The translations under genes and the position numbers were made by a program. The notes under the pieces were generated by a model. It did no database searches, had not been told where the DNA came from, and saw nothing but the letters and a program-made list of their open reading frames with translations. 64,000 nucleotides of DNA from RGIG2094 sp045660065 (GTDB lineage: Bacteria; Bacillota; Clostridia; RGIG6154): positions 1-64,000 of the forward strand of contig JAZRDC010000100.1 of the NCBI GenBank assembly GCA_045660065.1, read 5' to 3'. Below, piece by piece: positions 50,359-58,633 of the stretch. Each line of letters begins with the position of its first letter. Position 1 is the stretch's first letter.

Positions 50359-51099
50359 TTGAAAGCGATTGTTTTGGCAGCAGGATATGCTACAAGATTA
50401 TATCCTCTTACTTTGAATAAACCTAAAGCCCTTCTTACAATCGGGAAAGAAACAATTCTTGATTTTGTGGTAAATGAAATTATTACTATTCCCGCAATTG
50501 ACGAAATTTATATTGTAACAAACGATAAGTTTTATGACCAGTTTTGTCAGTGGAACAAAATGGCAGAAAAAACTGTCAAAATTACAGTGCTTAATGATAA
50601 CACTACCGATGATGCTACAAAATTGGGTGCTATCGGTGATATTCAGTTTGTTATTGATAAAATGAATGTTTCAGATGATATACTGGTTATGGCAAGTGAT
50701 AATATTTTCACTTTCAGACTTATGGATTTTTATAAATCTTTTGAAAGTAAAGGCAATGATATGATACTTGTCAGTGAAATTGAAAATCACGAAGATTTGA
50801 AACGTATGGCAAATGTTGTTTTGGATTCTGAAGGTAAAGTTTTGGATATGGTTGAAAAACCTGCTGAACCGATTTCAAATATTGCTGCATTTGCGTCATA
50901 TCTTTATACTAAAGAAACTGTCCCAATGATAAAAGAATATTTGCAGCAAGGCAACAATCCTGATGCACCGGGTTTTTTCCCGTCATGGCTTTATAAGCAG
51001 AAGGATTTGTACGCATATAAGTTTGAGGGGGAATGTTATGATATAGGCACTCCGCAAGCCTATGAAGAGGTTGGCAAGATATTTAAACACAAGGAGTAG
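50359..51099 (+). CDS. Sugar/choline-phosphate nucleotidyltransferase
   Basis: A 246-residue nucleotidyltransferase: KAIVLAAGYATRLYPLTLNKPKALL is the family's nucleotide-binding signature, and VMASDNIFTF, VEKPAEPIS and YDIGTPQAYEEV complete the active site. It resembles LicC/GlmU-like enzymes activating sugar-1-phosphate or phosphocholine. TTG 50359 is favoured because AAGGAG sits 8 nt upstream; GTG 50350 overlaps it. Confidence 0.88.
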   Translation: MKAIVLAAGYATRLYPLTLNKPKALLTIGKETILDFVVNEIITIPAIDEIYIVTNDKFYDQFCQWNKMAEKTVKITVLNDNTTDDATKLGAIGDIQFVIDKMNVSDDILVMASDNIFTFRLMDFYKSFESKGNDMILVSEIENHEDLKRMANVVLDSEGKVLDMVEKPAEPISNIAAFASYLYTKETVPMIKEYLQQGNNPDAPGFFPSWLYKQKDLYAYKFEGECYDIGTPQAYEEVGKIFKHKE

Positions 51100-51103
51100 T
51101 TCT

Positions 51104-51877
51104 ATGAAAAAAAGTGTAAAGATAGGGTTAGGGATAACTATTGTTATTGTTGCAATTATACTTTCACTGATAATATGGCAATGGGAAAATATTAGTGCCA
51201 TTTATATGGGTGTTGTAAGCAGCGAAGAAAAGATAGAGGAAGAAATACAAAAAAACAAAGACAAATTAGCAAAGCAATTGGAAGAAGATGGATTAATCAA
51301 TCCTAAAGCAGCCGCCGGTTTATCTAAGGAAGACGAAGAAAAAATTGCCAAAGGTGAATTGACTGTTGATGAAGCAGTGGAAAAACTTTTTGAACCTAAA
51401 GAAGAAATTTATGAAGATGCAAATGCTGAAGAAGAAATTCAGAAAAATCCACAAACTGATGTAAGTGGTGATACACCTCCGCAAGAAGAAAAAGTACCTG
51501 AGGAGAAGCCACCTAGTGTTCAGCAGGATGATTCTAAAATTAAAGAAAAACAACTTATAGAAACTGCTGTTAAAAAAATGTATTCTTTAAAAGCGATTTT
51601 TACTCAACAGCTTTCAGCGATAGAAACTGAAGCAATTAAGGTTTATTCTGAAGGGAAAATGACGAAAGAAGATAAATTGAAAATTGCCGATATTTATATT
51701 CCAAAAATTGTGGATGCAGAAAAAAGATGTAATGCAGAAGTAGATGCAGTTTTGAGTGAATTAGAAAAAGGATTGAAAGAAGTAAATGGCAATTTATCTG
51801 TAGTCGGACTTATCCGCGAACAATATAATAACGAAAAACAACTTCAAAAGTCTAAATATGTTAGTAAATATTTATAA
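51104..51877 (+). CDS. Membrane-anchored charged protein of unknown function
   Basis: A 257-residue protein with one N-terminal membrane segment (about residues 5-26, IGLGITIVIVAIILSLIIW), a Glu/Lys-rich coiled-coil-like stretch (30-70), a Pro/Glu-rich linker (110-165) and a helical C-terminal domain (165-257). I recognise no family. It lies between the nucleotidyltransferase and the tyrosine kinase, where a Wzz/CapA-type kinase modulator is usual. It lacks the two-TM Wzz layout, so any modulator role is only a positional guess. Confidence 0.7.
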   Translation: MKKSVKIGLGITIVIVAIILSLIIWQWENISAIYMGVVSSEEKIEEEIQKNKDKLAKQLEEDGLINPKAAAGLSKEDEEKIAKGELTVDEAVEKLFEPKEEIYEDANAEEEIQKNPQTDVSGDTPPQEEKVPEEKPPSVQQDDSKIKEKQLIETAVKKMYSLKAIFTQQLSAIETEAIKVYSEGKMTKEDKLKIADIYIPKIVDAEKRCNAEVDAVLSELEKGLKEVNGNLSVVGLIREQYNNEKQLQKSKYVSKYL

Positions 51878-51890
51878 ATGAGGGGAACAT

Positions 51891-52709
51891 ATGAAAAAAA
51901 CTGATGTAAAGAAAAGATTAAATTTAAGGGCAATAATCAATAAGAAAATAAAGCAGCCTGATGAACGCGAGAATGCAGTAATTGACAAGAATACTGATTT
52001 TAGTATAAAAGAAGCATATAAGACATTAAGAACTAATATTATGTTTTCTTTAGCAAACGATGGAAAAAATAAAATTATTGTTGTAACAAGTGCTGTGCCG
52101 GGTGAGGGTAAGTCTACAACAATTTTGAATTTGGCCATTACATTTTCGCAAATCGGCTCGAAAGTCCTTGTTATTGACGGTGACTTAAGAAAGCCTAAAA
52201 TCCATAAATATTTAGGAATTTCAAACAATAAAGGTCTTTCAGGTATTTTGGGCGGATTTGCAAAAGTAGAAGAAACCATTGTTAAGACCAAATATGGCTT
52301 TGATTGTATTACTGCAGGTAGTGTTCCGCCAAATCCATCTGAACTTATTGGTTCTGCGATGCTTGTTGATATTTTAAAAGAACTTAATGAAAAATATGAC
52401 TATGTATTTATTGATTCGCCACCGGTAACTGTTGTTTCAGATACTCTTACAGTTGCTGCAATGAGTGATGGTGTGCTTTTGGTTGCAAGATCTAATTACA
52501 CTCCAAAATCATTGTTAAAACAGTCAATTAACAACATTAAAATTACTAAAGCCAAAGTTATTGGTGTAGTAGTAAATGCAGTTGACACAAAAAAGCGTGC
52601 TTATGGCACTTATAAAGGCAAGTATTATTCAAGAGGCAGATATGGTAATTATAGTAAATATGGATACCATTATTACTATGCTACTCAGGATAGAAAAACA
52701 AAGGAATAA
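51891..52709 (+). CDS. Bacterial tyrosine kinase (CpsD/CapB-like)
   Basis: A 272-residue BY-kinase. Walker A is TSAVPGEGKSTTILNLA (about residues 64-80), Walker A' VLVIDGDLRKPKIH, and Walker B YVFIDSPP. The last 35 residues contain eleven tyrosines (KGKYYSRGRYGNY..., HYYYAT), the autophosphorylation cluster. It controls capsule chain length or export in partnership with a membrane modulator and the phosphatase encoded next. The gene is 3 bp upstream of that phosphatase. Confidence 0.93.
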   Translation: MKKTDVKKRLNLRAIINKKIKQPDERENAVIDKNTDFSIKEAYKTLRTNIMFSLANDGKNKIIVVTSAVPGEGKSTTILNLAITFSQIGSKVLVIDGDLRKPKIHKYLGISNNKGLSGILGGFAKVEETIVKTKYGFDCITAGSVPPNPSELIGSAMLVDILKELNEKYDYVFIDSPPVTVVSDTLTVAAMSDGVLLVARSNYTPKSLLKQSINNIKITKAKVIGVVVNAVDTKKRAYGTYKGKYYSRGRYGNYSKYGYHYYYATQDRKTKE

Positions 52710-52712
52710 TTT

Positions 52713-53420
52713 ATGATAGATACTCATTCACATTTTCTTCCCGGGATTGATGATGGAGCAGACTCGGTGGAATCTGCTTTAAAAATACTTGAAGATTTGA
52801 AAAATCAAGGGGTTGATACGGTAGTTTCAACCTCTCATTATTATGAGTGGCAGGAAGACATAAGCAGTTTTTTATCAAGAAGAGAACAAGCGTATAATAT
52901 CTTAATAGAAAATATGCAGAAACTTGGAGGGGAGTATCCAAATATAGTTCTAGGTGCAGAAGTTGCATTAACTCCGGAGATCCCCAAAAGTGAGGATTTG
53001 AAAAAATTATGTATTGGCGATACAAATAATATTTTAATTGAATTGCCATATAGCGGGTATCATGAATGGATTCCGTATGCGATTTTTGAGATTTCATCAA
53101 GACACGGCCTTGTACCTGTTCTTGCACATTTTGAAAGGTTTTGCACAAGTAAAAATAAACTTCAACAGTATAAAGAGTTGCTTGCATTAGATGTTAAACT
53201 GCAGATTAATACTGAATCTTTTTTATACAGAAAACCATTTAAGGTTATAAAACATCTCGCTAAAGAGGGAGCCATTGATGTAATTGGTTCTGATACTCAT
53301 AATATGACATCACGAAAAAGCACCTTTGCTGACGGCATTAAGCGTATCGACAAAAAGTTTGGCAAAGATTTTTTAGTTAAACTTGATAATAATGCAAAAA
53401 AATTAATAGGATTAAGTTAA
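52713..53420 (+). CDS. PHP-type tyrosine phosphatase (CpsB/CapC/YwqE-like)
   Basis: A 235-residue manganese-dependent protein tyrosine phosphatase. It starts IDTHSHFLPGIDDGA (the PHP HxH site) and continues with ATSHYY-like STSHYYEW, LGAEVAL, VLAHFERF and IGSDTHN, all metal-site motifs of CpsB. It removes phosphates from the BY-kinase encoded just upstream. The operon ends here without a glycosyltransferase, flippase or polymerase, so most capsule genes must be elsewhere. Confidence 0.93.
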   Translation: MIDTHSHFLPGIDDGADSVESALKILEDLKNQGVDTVVSTSHYYEWQEDISSFLSRREQAYNILIENMQKLGGEYPNIVLGAEVALTPEIPKSEDLKKLCIGDTNNILIELPYSGYHEWIPYAIFEISSRHGLVPVLAHFERFCTSKNKLQQYKELLALDVKLQINTESFLYRKPFKVIKHLAKEGAIDVIGSDTHNMTSRKSTFADGIKRIDKKFGKDFLVKLDNNAKKLIGLS

Positions 53421-53426
53421 AAAGAC

Positions 53427-53455
53427 TTGTTTTTTTTATAAAATTATAGTATAAT
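53427..53455 (+). promoter_or_regulatory. Promoter of tRNA-Ser
   Basis: -35 TTGTTT (53427-53432), 17-bp spacer, -10 TATAAT (53450-53455), 15 bp before the tRNA. Confidence 0.65.
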
Positions 53456-53469
53456 ATACAAGTTGAAAC

Positions 53470-53561
53470 GGAGAGGTGGCCGAGTTGGTCGAAGGCGCAG
53501 CATTGGAAATGCTGTAAACAGTAATCCTGTTTCGTGGGTTCGAATCCCATCCTCTCCTCCA
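53470..53561 (+). tRNA. tRNA-Ser (anticodon GGA)
   Basis: A class II tRNA: acceptor GGAGAGG / CCTCTCC, D-arm GGCCGAGTTGGTCGAAGGCG, anticodon stem CAGCA / TGCTG with loop TTGGAAA (anticodon GGA), a long variable arm (AAACAGTAATCCTGTTT), T-arm GTGGGTTCGAATCCCAT and encoded CCA. It reads UCC/UCU. Position 73 is T where serine tRNAs usually have G. Confidence 0.95.
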
Positions 53562-53565
53562 TAAA

Positions 53566-53594
53566 AATAAGCCCACTTTGGTGGGCTATTTTTT
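53566..53594 (+). terminator. Terminator of tRNA-Ser
   Basis: Stem AATAAGCCCAC / GTGGGCTATT (one mismatch) with a TTTG loop, followed by TTTTT. Confidence 0.82.
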
Positions 53595-53604
53595 ATGGAA
53601 TAAA

Positions 53605-53762
53605 AGGGATTCGAACCCTGAGAGGGCATTTTGCGTTAAGAAAAAGTTGCCGGTGGCAAGTTTTATAGCAAAATGGTGCGAAAACGGGTACTGAAAGGTA
53701 ACACCTTTCGGTCGTTGAGCAGAAATAATGCAAAGCATTATTATCCCATCCTCTCCTCCATA
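53605..53762 (+). repeat. Structured tRNA-linked repeat after tRNA-Ser
   Basis: Begins with AGGGATTCGAACCCTGAGAG then GGCATTTTGCG, matching 28 of 31 positions of the copy beside tRNA-Leu (47-77). Hairpins follow: GCATTTTGC with GCAAAATGG enclosing TTGCC/GGCAA; ACTGAAAGGT / ACCTTTCGGT; AATAATGC / GCATTATT. It ends with ATCCCATCCTCTCCTCCATA, a direct copy of the tRNA-Ser 3' end (53544-53563). It looks like a small repeat element tied to tRNA 3' ends. No ORF is inside. Confidence 0.65.
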
Positions 53763-53835
53763 GAAACCGAATGATTTGATGCCAATGTAGATTATTCGGA
53801 TTTTTATATAGTTTAAAAATAATTTATTTTAGCTA

Positions 53836-53864
53836 TTGAAATATGTTCTGAAAAGTGATACAAT
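53836..53864 (+). promoter_or_regulatory. Promoter of the thiamine operon
   Basis: -35 TTGAAA (53836-53841), 17-bp spacer, -10 TACAAT (53859-53864) with an upstream TGA. Confidence 0.75.
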
Positions 53865-53879
53865 ATATTTAAACTTAAT

Positions 53880-53990
53880 AAACGGGAGCTTGTATACAGG
53901 CTGAGAGGAAGGTGCGACCTTCGACCGAGAACCTGATTTGGATAATGCCAACGTAGGGATGCCTGATAAAAGTGTCAGGAGGAACAAAGA
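53880..53990 (+). ncRNA. TPP riboswitch (THI element)
   Basis: Canonical pieces: ACGGGAGC, GGCTGAGAGGA, GACCGAGAACCTGATTTGG, ATAATGCCAACGTAGGGA. A P1-adjacent hairpin CCTGA / TCAGG follows. The riboswitch binds thiamine pyrophosphate and lowers expression of thiM-thiE-thiD. Confidence 0.96.
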
Positions 53991-53997
53991 AGTTTTA

Positions 53998-54033
53998 GGA
54001 AGTTACCAAATCGGTAACTTCCTTTTAATTTTT
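53998..54033 (+). terminator. TPP-riboswitch terminator
   Basis: Stem GGAAGTTACC / GGTAACTTCC with an AAATC loop and TTTTAATTTTT, between the aptamer and thiM. Confidence 0.9.
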
Positions 54034-54091
54034 GGCAAGGTTTATTATTAAGTTAATAAACAGCCGGTAATTACGGCAGAAAGAGGTAAAA

Positions 54092-54913
54092 ATGTTAGGA
54101 AATTGTCTTGAAAATGTAAGGAGAAAAACACCACTTGTGCATAATATTACAAATTATGTAACGGTTAATGATGTAGCAAACGCTTTGCTGGCCTGCGGTG
54201 GCAGCCCGATTATGTCAGATGAGCCTGATGATGTGGCAGATATTACTGCTATTTGTGGAGGTCTTAATATTAATATTGGGACTTTAAATCAAAAGAGTAT
54301 CGAAGGGATGTTTATCGCAGGTGCAAAAGCTAAGGAGTTGAAGCATATAGTTTTACTTGATCCTGTGGGGGCAGGAGCAAGTAAACTGCGTACTGAAACG
54401 GCAATAAAACTTATGGATAATATTGAATTTGATGTTATTCGTGGAAATGTTTCAGAAATTAAAACTTTAGCACTTGGCTTCGGAACAACTAAAGGAGTAG
54501 ATGCCGATGTTGCTGACACAGTAACAGAAGAAAATCTTGAGGAGATGATTGCCTTTGCTAAGAATTTTTCAAAAAAAACAAATGCCGTTATTGCGATTAC
54601 AGGAGCTATCGACCTTGTAGCAGATAGTGAAAAATGTTATATAATTCGTAATGGCAGACCGGAAATGAGCAAAATTACAGGTACAGGCTGTCAACTATCC
54701 GGTATTGCGGTGGCTTTCGCTGTAGCAAATCCTGATGATAAAACAATAGCCGTTGCAGCAGCGGTTTGCACTATGGGACTTGCAGGTGAAATAGGTTATT
54801 CAAATCTAAAGCCAGGCGAAGGGAATTCTACATTGCGAAATCGCATTATAGATGCTATTTGTAATATGGATTCAGAAACTTTGAATAAAGGAGCAAAATA
54901 TGAAGTGCGATAA
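54092..54913 (+). CDS. thiM: Hydroxyethylthiazole kinase ThiM
   Basis: A 273-residue ThiM that phosphorylates 4-methyl-5-(2-hydroxyethyl)thiazole for thiamine salvage. NITNYVTVNDVANALLACGGSPIM is the N-terminal substrate region, LLDPVGAGASKLR and VIRGNVSEI follow, and KITGTGCQLSG is the anion-hole/catalytic Cys region. It is controlled by the TPP riboswitch upstream. It overlaps thiE by 14 bp. Confidence 0.96.
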   Translation: MLGNCLENVRRKTPLVHNITNYVTVNDVANALLACGGSPIMSDEPDDVADITAICGGLNINIGTLNQKSIEGMFIAGAKAKELKHIVLLDPVGAGASKLRTETAIKLMDNIEFDVIRGNVSEIKTLALGFGTTKGVDADVADTVTEENLEEMIAFAKNFSKKTNAVIAITGAIDLVADSEKCYIIRNGRPEMSKITGTGCQLSGIAVAFAVANPDDKTIAVAAAVCTMGLAGEIGYSNLKPGEGNSTLRNRIIDAICNMDSETLNKGAKYEVR

Positions 54914-55544
54914 AAAGGATTTGCTTTTATATGCTGTTACTGACCGTACTTGGCTTGGAAATATGACTCTTTACGAACAAGTGAAGGAAACTCTCAAAGG
55001 GGGAGCAACTTTTATTCAACTTCGTGAAAAGGAGTTGGATGAGGAAAACTTTTTCAAAGAAGCCTTGGAAATAAAGCAACTCTGTAAAGAGTATAATGTT
55101 CCTTTTGTAGTTAATGATAATGTCGATATTGCAGTAAAGGTGAAGGCAGATGGAATACATATAGGTCAAAAAGATATGGAAGCAGGGTATGTACGGTCTG
55201 TTATTGGGGAAGACAGAATTCTTGGTGTGTCTGCACAAACAGTAGAACAAGCTATTCTTGCAGAAAAGATGGGCGCTGATTATTTGGGTGTCGGTGCTGT
55301 GTTCAGTACAGGTTCAAAAGCAGATGCAGACGATGTAAGTTTTGATACACTTAAAGCAATATGCGATGCTGTAACTATTCCCGTTGTTGCTATCGGCGGA
55401 ATTGGAGTAAATAATATTTTAGAACTGACCGGAAGCAGGATATGTGGTGTTGCAGTTATCAGTGCAATTTTTTCTGCAGAAGATATCAAATCTGCAACAA
55501 GAAAATTAAAAGAATTAGCAAAAAAGGTGGTGCCTGAACGATGA
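54900..55544 (+). CDS. thiE: Thiamine-phosphate synthase ThiE
   Basis: A 214-residue TIM-barrel enzyme that joins HMP-pyrophosphate and thiazole phosphate to thiamine phosphate. YAVTDRTWLG at the N-terminus, GATFIQLREKELDE (pyrophosphate contacts), VNDNVDIAVKVKADGIHIGQ, ADYLGVGAVFSTGSK and VVAIGGIGVNN are the family motifs. Start and stop overlap its neighbours, so translation is likely coupled. Confidence 0.96.
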   Translation: MKCDKKDLLLYAVTDRTWLGNMTLYEQVKETLKGGATFIQLREKELDEENFFKEALEIKQLCKEYNVPFVVNDNVDIAVKVKADGIHIGQKDMEAGYVRSVIGEDRILGVSAQTVEQAILAEKMGADYLGVGAVFSTGSKADADDVSFDTLKAICDAVTIPVVAIGGIGVNNILELTGSRICGVAVISAIFSAEDIKSATRKLKELAKKVVPER

Positions 55545-56971
55545 AAGGCGCAATATTTGACTTGGACGGAACTTTGATAGATTCAATGTTTATATGGGAT
55601 ACAATTGGTGAAGATTATCTGCGTTTGCTTGGTATCGAACCAAAAGAAAACCTTGCAGAAGTGTTTAAGACATTTACCCTTGAACAAGCAGCGGAATATT
55701 ACCAAAATCATTATGGTGTAATGATGCCTGTGATTGAAATTGTTGAAGACATTAACAATATGGTAACAGAAATATATAAAACAAAAGTAACCTTAAAATC
55801 AGGGGTCAGAGGTTATTTGGAGAGATTACAGAGGCAAGGCGTTAAAATGTGCATTGCAACTGTAACAGACAGACATATTGCAGAAGAAGTTCTGAAGCGT
55901 TTGGGGATTTTTAAATTTTTCTCAGAAATATTTACTTGTGCTGAAGTGGGGTGTAGTAAACAAACACCCGAAATATACAGACAGGCTTTGAAACATCTTG
56001 GAACTGACAAAAATGAAACCGTAGTTTTTGAAGATGCTTTTCATGCATTAAAAGTCGCTCAAAATGATGGATTTAAAACAGTGGCTGTTTATGACTCACA
56101 CGAGTCAAGGCAAGAAGAAATAAAAGAAATTGCAGATTATTACATTACTGATTTTGATAACTTCTGTATAAAATCACAGATGAAAACCACTCTAACGATT
56201 GCAGGCAGTGATTCAAGCGGTGGAGCTGGTATTCAGGCAGATATTAAAACAATAACAATGAATGGTGTTTATGCAATGAGTGCAATAACCGCCCTTACTG
56301 CCCAGAACACGACAGGAGTAAGATCAATTTCAGATGTAACCCCGGATTTCTTAAAAGAACAAATAGATGCTGTATTTGAAGATATATTCCCTGACAGTAT
56401 AAAAATCGGAATGGTATTATCAAGTGAACTTATAAATGTAATTGCAGACAGATTAAAGTTTTACAATGCAAAAAATATTGTTGTAGATCCTGTGATGGTA
56501 GCGACAAGCGGAGCAGCTCTCATAAAAACAGAAGCAATAAAAACGTTGACAGAAAAATTACTACCAATTACAACTTTAATAACTCCCAACATTCCAGAAG
56601 CAGAAGTTTTGTCTGAAATGAAAATTGAATGCATGGAAGATATGATAAAATCAGCAATGTTTATATTTAAAAAATATAATTGCAGTGTCCTGATAAAAGG
56701 GGGGCATTGTATTAATGAAGCAAATGATTTATTATGTGAAAATGGCAGATGTATATGGTTTGAGAGAAAACGAATTAATAATCCGAACACGCACGGAACA
56801 GGTTGTACATTATCAAGTGCTATCGCATCAAATCTTGCTAAAGGATATACACTTGAAACATCTATACAAAGAGCAAAGGATTATATTTCCGGTGCACTAT
56901 CTGCAATGCTTGACTTGGGGAAAGGTTCTGGTCCTCTAAATCATTCTTTTGCTATAACTGGTAATATCTGA
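55541..56971 (+). CDS. thiD: HAD phosphatase-HMP(P) kinase (ThiD) fusion
   Basis: A 476-residue fusion. Residues 1 to about 212 are a HAD hydrolase (FDLDGTLIDSM motif I, IATVTDR motif II region, VFEDAFHALKVAQ motif IV). Residues about 216-476 are ThiD: TLTIAGSDSSGGAGIQADIKT, VVDPVMVATSGAAL, TPNIPEAEVLS, IKGGH and NPNTHGTGCTLSSAIASNLAKG. ThiD phosphorylates HMP and HMP-P. The HAD part may supply the thiamine phosphate phosphatase step or remove damaged phosphorylated intermediates. ATG overlaps the thiE stop by 4 bp. Confidence 0.93.
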   Translation: MKGAIFDLDGTLIDSMFIWDTIGEDYLRLLGIEPKENLAEVFKTFTLEQAAEYYQNHYGVMMPVIEIVEDINNMVTEIYKTKVTLKSGVRGYLERLQRQGVKMCIATVTDRHIAEEVLKRLGIFKFFSEIFTCAEVGCSKQTPEIYRQALKHLGTDKNETVVFEDAFHALKVAQNDGFKTVAVYDSHESRQEEIKEIADYYITDFDNFCIKSQMKTTLTIAGSDSSGGAGIQADIKTITMNGVYAMSAITALTAQNTTGVRSISDVTPDFLKEQIDAVFEDIFPDSIKIGMVLSSELINVIADRLKFYNAKNIVVDPVMVATSGAALIKTEAIKTLTEKLLPITTLITPNIPEAEVLSEMKIECMEDMIKSAMFIFKKYNCSVLIKGGHCINEANDLLCENGRCIWFERKRINNPNTHGTGCTLSSAIASNLAKGYTLETSIQRAKDYISGALSAMLDLGKGSGPLNHSFAITGNI

Positions 56972-57000
56972 ACTAATAATTTATATTTTTGACTCTATAA

Positions 57001-57032
57001 AAAAAGCATCGGAATTACTCCGATGCTTTTTG
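57001..57032. terminator. Terminator after the thiamine operon
   Basis: Stem AAAAAGCATCGGA / TCCGATGCTTTTT with an ATTAC loop, shared with the convergent response-regulator gene. Confidence 0.9.
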
Positions 57033-58517
57033 ATTATTAGTATCTTTGTGCATATCTCTGAACTGTTGGGCGGTATAGCCTGTAATATCTTTAAAGGTTT
57101 TGTAAAAATGATTAAGGCTGTTAAATCCACACATTTTGCATATTTCGTTTATTTTATAACGGCTGCTGATTAACAAAACCTTCGCACGTTGTATTCTTAC
57201 ATCAATAAGATAATCAATAAAATTTATATTGTTATCTTTCTTAAATCGTTTGCTGAAATATGATGGGCTTAGTGATACATGATTTGCAACCTCAACTAAA
57301 GAAATATCCTCAGCGTAATGTTGCTGAACATATTCTTTTGCACTTATTAAGGCATCATAATTTCTTGCAAACATTCCTGCAAAATGCTCGGTTGCTTTTG
57401 TTATCATTTTTTTCGAATAGTTAACATATGTATTTCTGTCAACAAGAGAATTCATATATCTGGTGTTGATGTCTAGTTCCCCAAGATTTTGTTCTTCGAT
57501 ATTACTTTTAAGTGCTGTATAGATTGATTTTGAAAGTTTTTTAACAGAATCTATATCCTGATTTTCTATTAAAGTATTGTAATATGAAATAGATTCGTAT
57601 TTATCACCAAGTTTGATTTGTGAAACAAGAGAGTCGAGTTTGCTTTTTTCAACATTTTTAGTTATTCTGACTTTGTTGATAAGAGCAATGTTGTGCTTGA
57701 TTGCAACAATGTTTGTGTTGATGTTAAGGTGCATAATAACTTTACAAGTATCTGTCAGTGTTGCTAAAAGTACAGTAAGCATTCTTTTGAAATCGGGAAG
57801 TGGACAGTCTTTGGTTCCGAATATTACAAAAAGCATTGAGTCAAAGAAATTAAACCCGGGAACTACCGTTATAGGAGCGCCATGAGGGAATTGTTTCAGT
57901 ATTGCCTCAAAAAGAGCATTTTTACCATATTTCCAGGTGTTGGTAAGATACTGGGTGATGTTAGTAACAGAAACTTTTACTACAGCCGCAGGGGTTGCGT
58001 GCACATCAATATTTATATTGTTTAGTTGAAATAGTGATTGCAAATTTATAGGTTCATTTACTGAATTCAGCAGATAGTCTGTTATAATCTGTGAAAAAGT
58101 TTCAGTTTCAATAAGTCCATCTTTTCCAAGATTTTTATGTATTGTATTTAAACGTGCTAAAATGCGATAACAGGTGTTTCGCAAACTGTTAAAAGTGATA
58201 GGTTTAAGAAGGTAGTCGCAAACACCTTCAAGAATGCCTTGCTGCGCATATTCAAATGAAGGGAATTTTGACATAAAAGCAACAATGGTATTTTTGCAGT
58301 TTTTGTTAACGTATTTTGTTAAGTCAATACCACTGAATTCAGAAATATTTACTTCTGTCAAAACTGCATCCACATCATTGGTTTTTAAAAATTCGGCTGC
58401 ATCAATAGCATTGTCAAAAGTACCAACAGGTTCAATTCCCATTTCTTTCCAGTCAAAAATATTGCATATTGTATCAATGACACTTGTGTCAGGATCTACA
58501 AAAATTATTTTATACAT
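57015..58517 (-). CDS. Response regulator with AraC output and degenerate receiver
   Basis: A 500-residue YesN-like regulator. Residues 1-120 are a receiver domain, a long middle domain is not recognised, and the C-terminal 100 residues are an AraC double helix-turn-helix (DISLVEVANHVSLSPSYFSKRF, RYKINEICKMCGFNSLNHFYKTFKDITGY). The receiver lacks the usual phospho-acceptor: the site aligned to Asp in VITDI is Glu in VLTEV, and the acidic pair DD is DP. Lys (LLKP) and Ser (FMS) are kept. It may work without phosphorylation. No sensor kinase is adjacent. ATG 58517 follows GAGGCG. Confidence 0.87.
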   Translation of the reverse strand: MYKIIFVDPDTSVIDTICNIFDWKEMGIEPVGTFDNAIDAAEFLKTNDVDAVLTEVNISEFSGIDLTKYVNKNCKNTIVAFMSKFPSFEYAQQGILEGVCDYLLKPITFNSLRNTCYRILARLNTIHKNLGKDGLIETETFSQIITDYLLNSVNEPINLQSLFQLNNINIDVHATPAAVVKVSVTNITQYLTNTWKYGKNALFEAILKQFPHGAPITVVPGFNFFDSMLFVIFGTKDCPLPDFKRMLTVLLATLTDTCKVIMHLNINTNIVAIKHNIALINKVRITKNVEKSKLDSLVSQIKLGDKYESISYYNTLIENQDIDSVKKLSKSIYTALKSNIEEQNLGELDINTRYMNSLVDRNTYVNYSKKMITKATEHFAGMFARNYDALISAKEYVQQHYAEDISLVEVANHVSLSPSYFSKRFKKDNNINFIDYLIDVRIQRAKVLLISSRYKINEICKMCGFNSLNHFYKTFKDITGYTAQQFRDMHKDTNNQKASE

Positions 58518-58604
58518 AAACGCCTCTAAAATTAAATTATAGTCAAAGTATTCTACCATAAATACCACAAAAAAGCAATACATATACAGCAAAAAAGTGG
58601 TGTA

Positions 58605-58631
58605 AAAAATCCCGAATTAAATTCGGGATTA
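58605..58631 (-). terminator. Terminator of the CAP-domain gene
   Basis: On the minus strand, AATCCCGAATT / AATTCGGGATT followed by TTTT. Confidence 0.85.
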
Positions 58632-58633
58632 GT

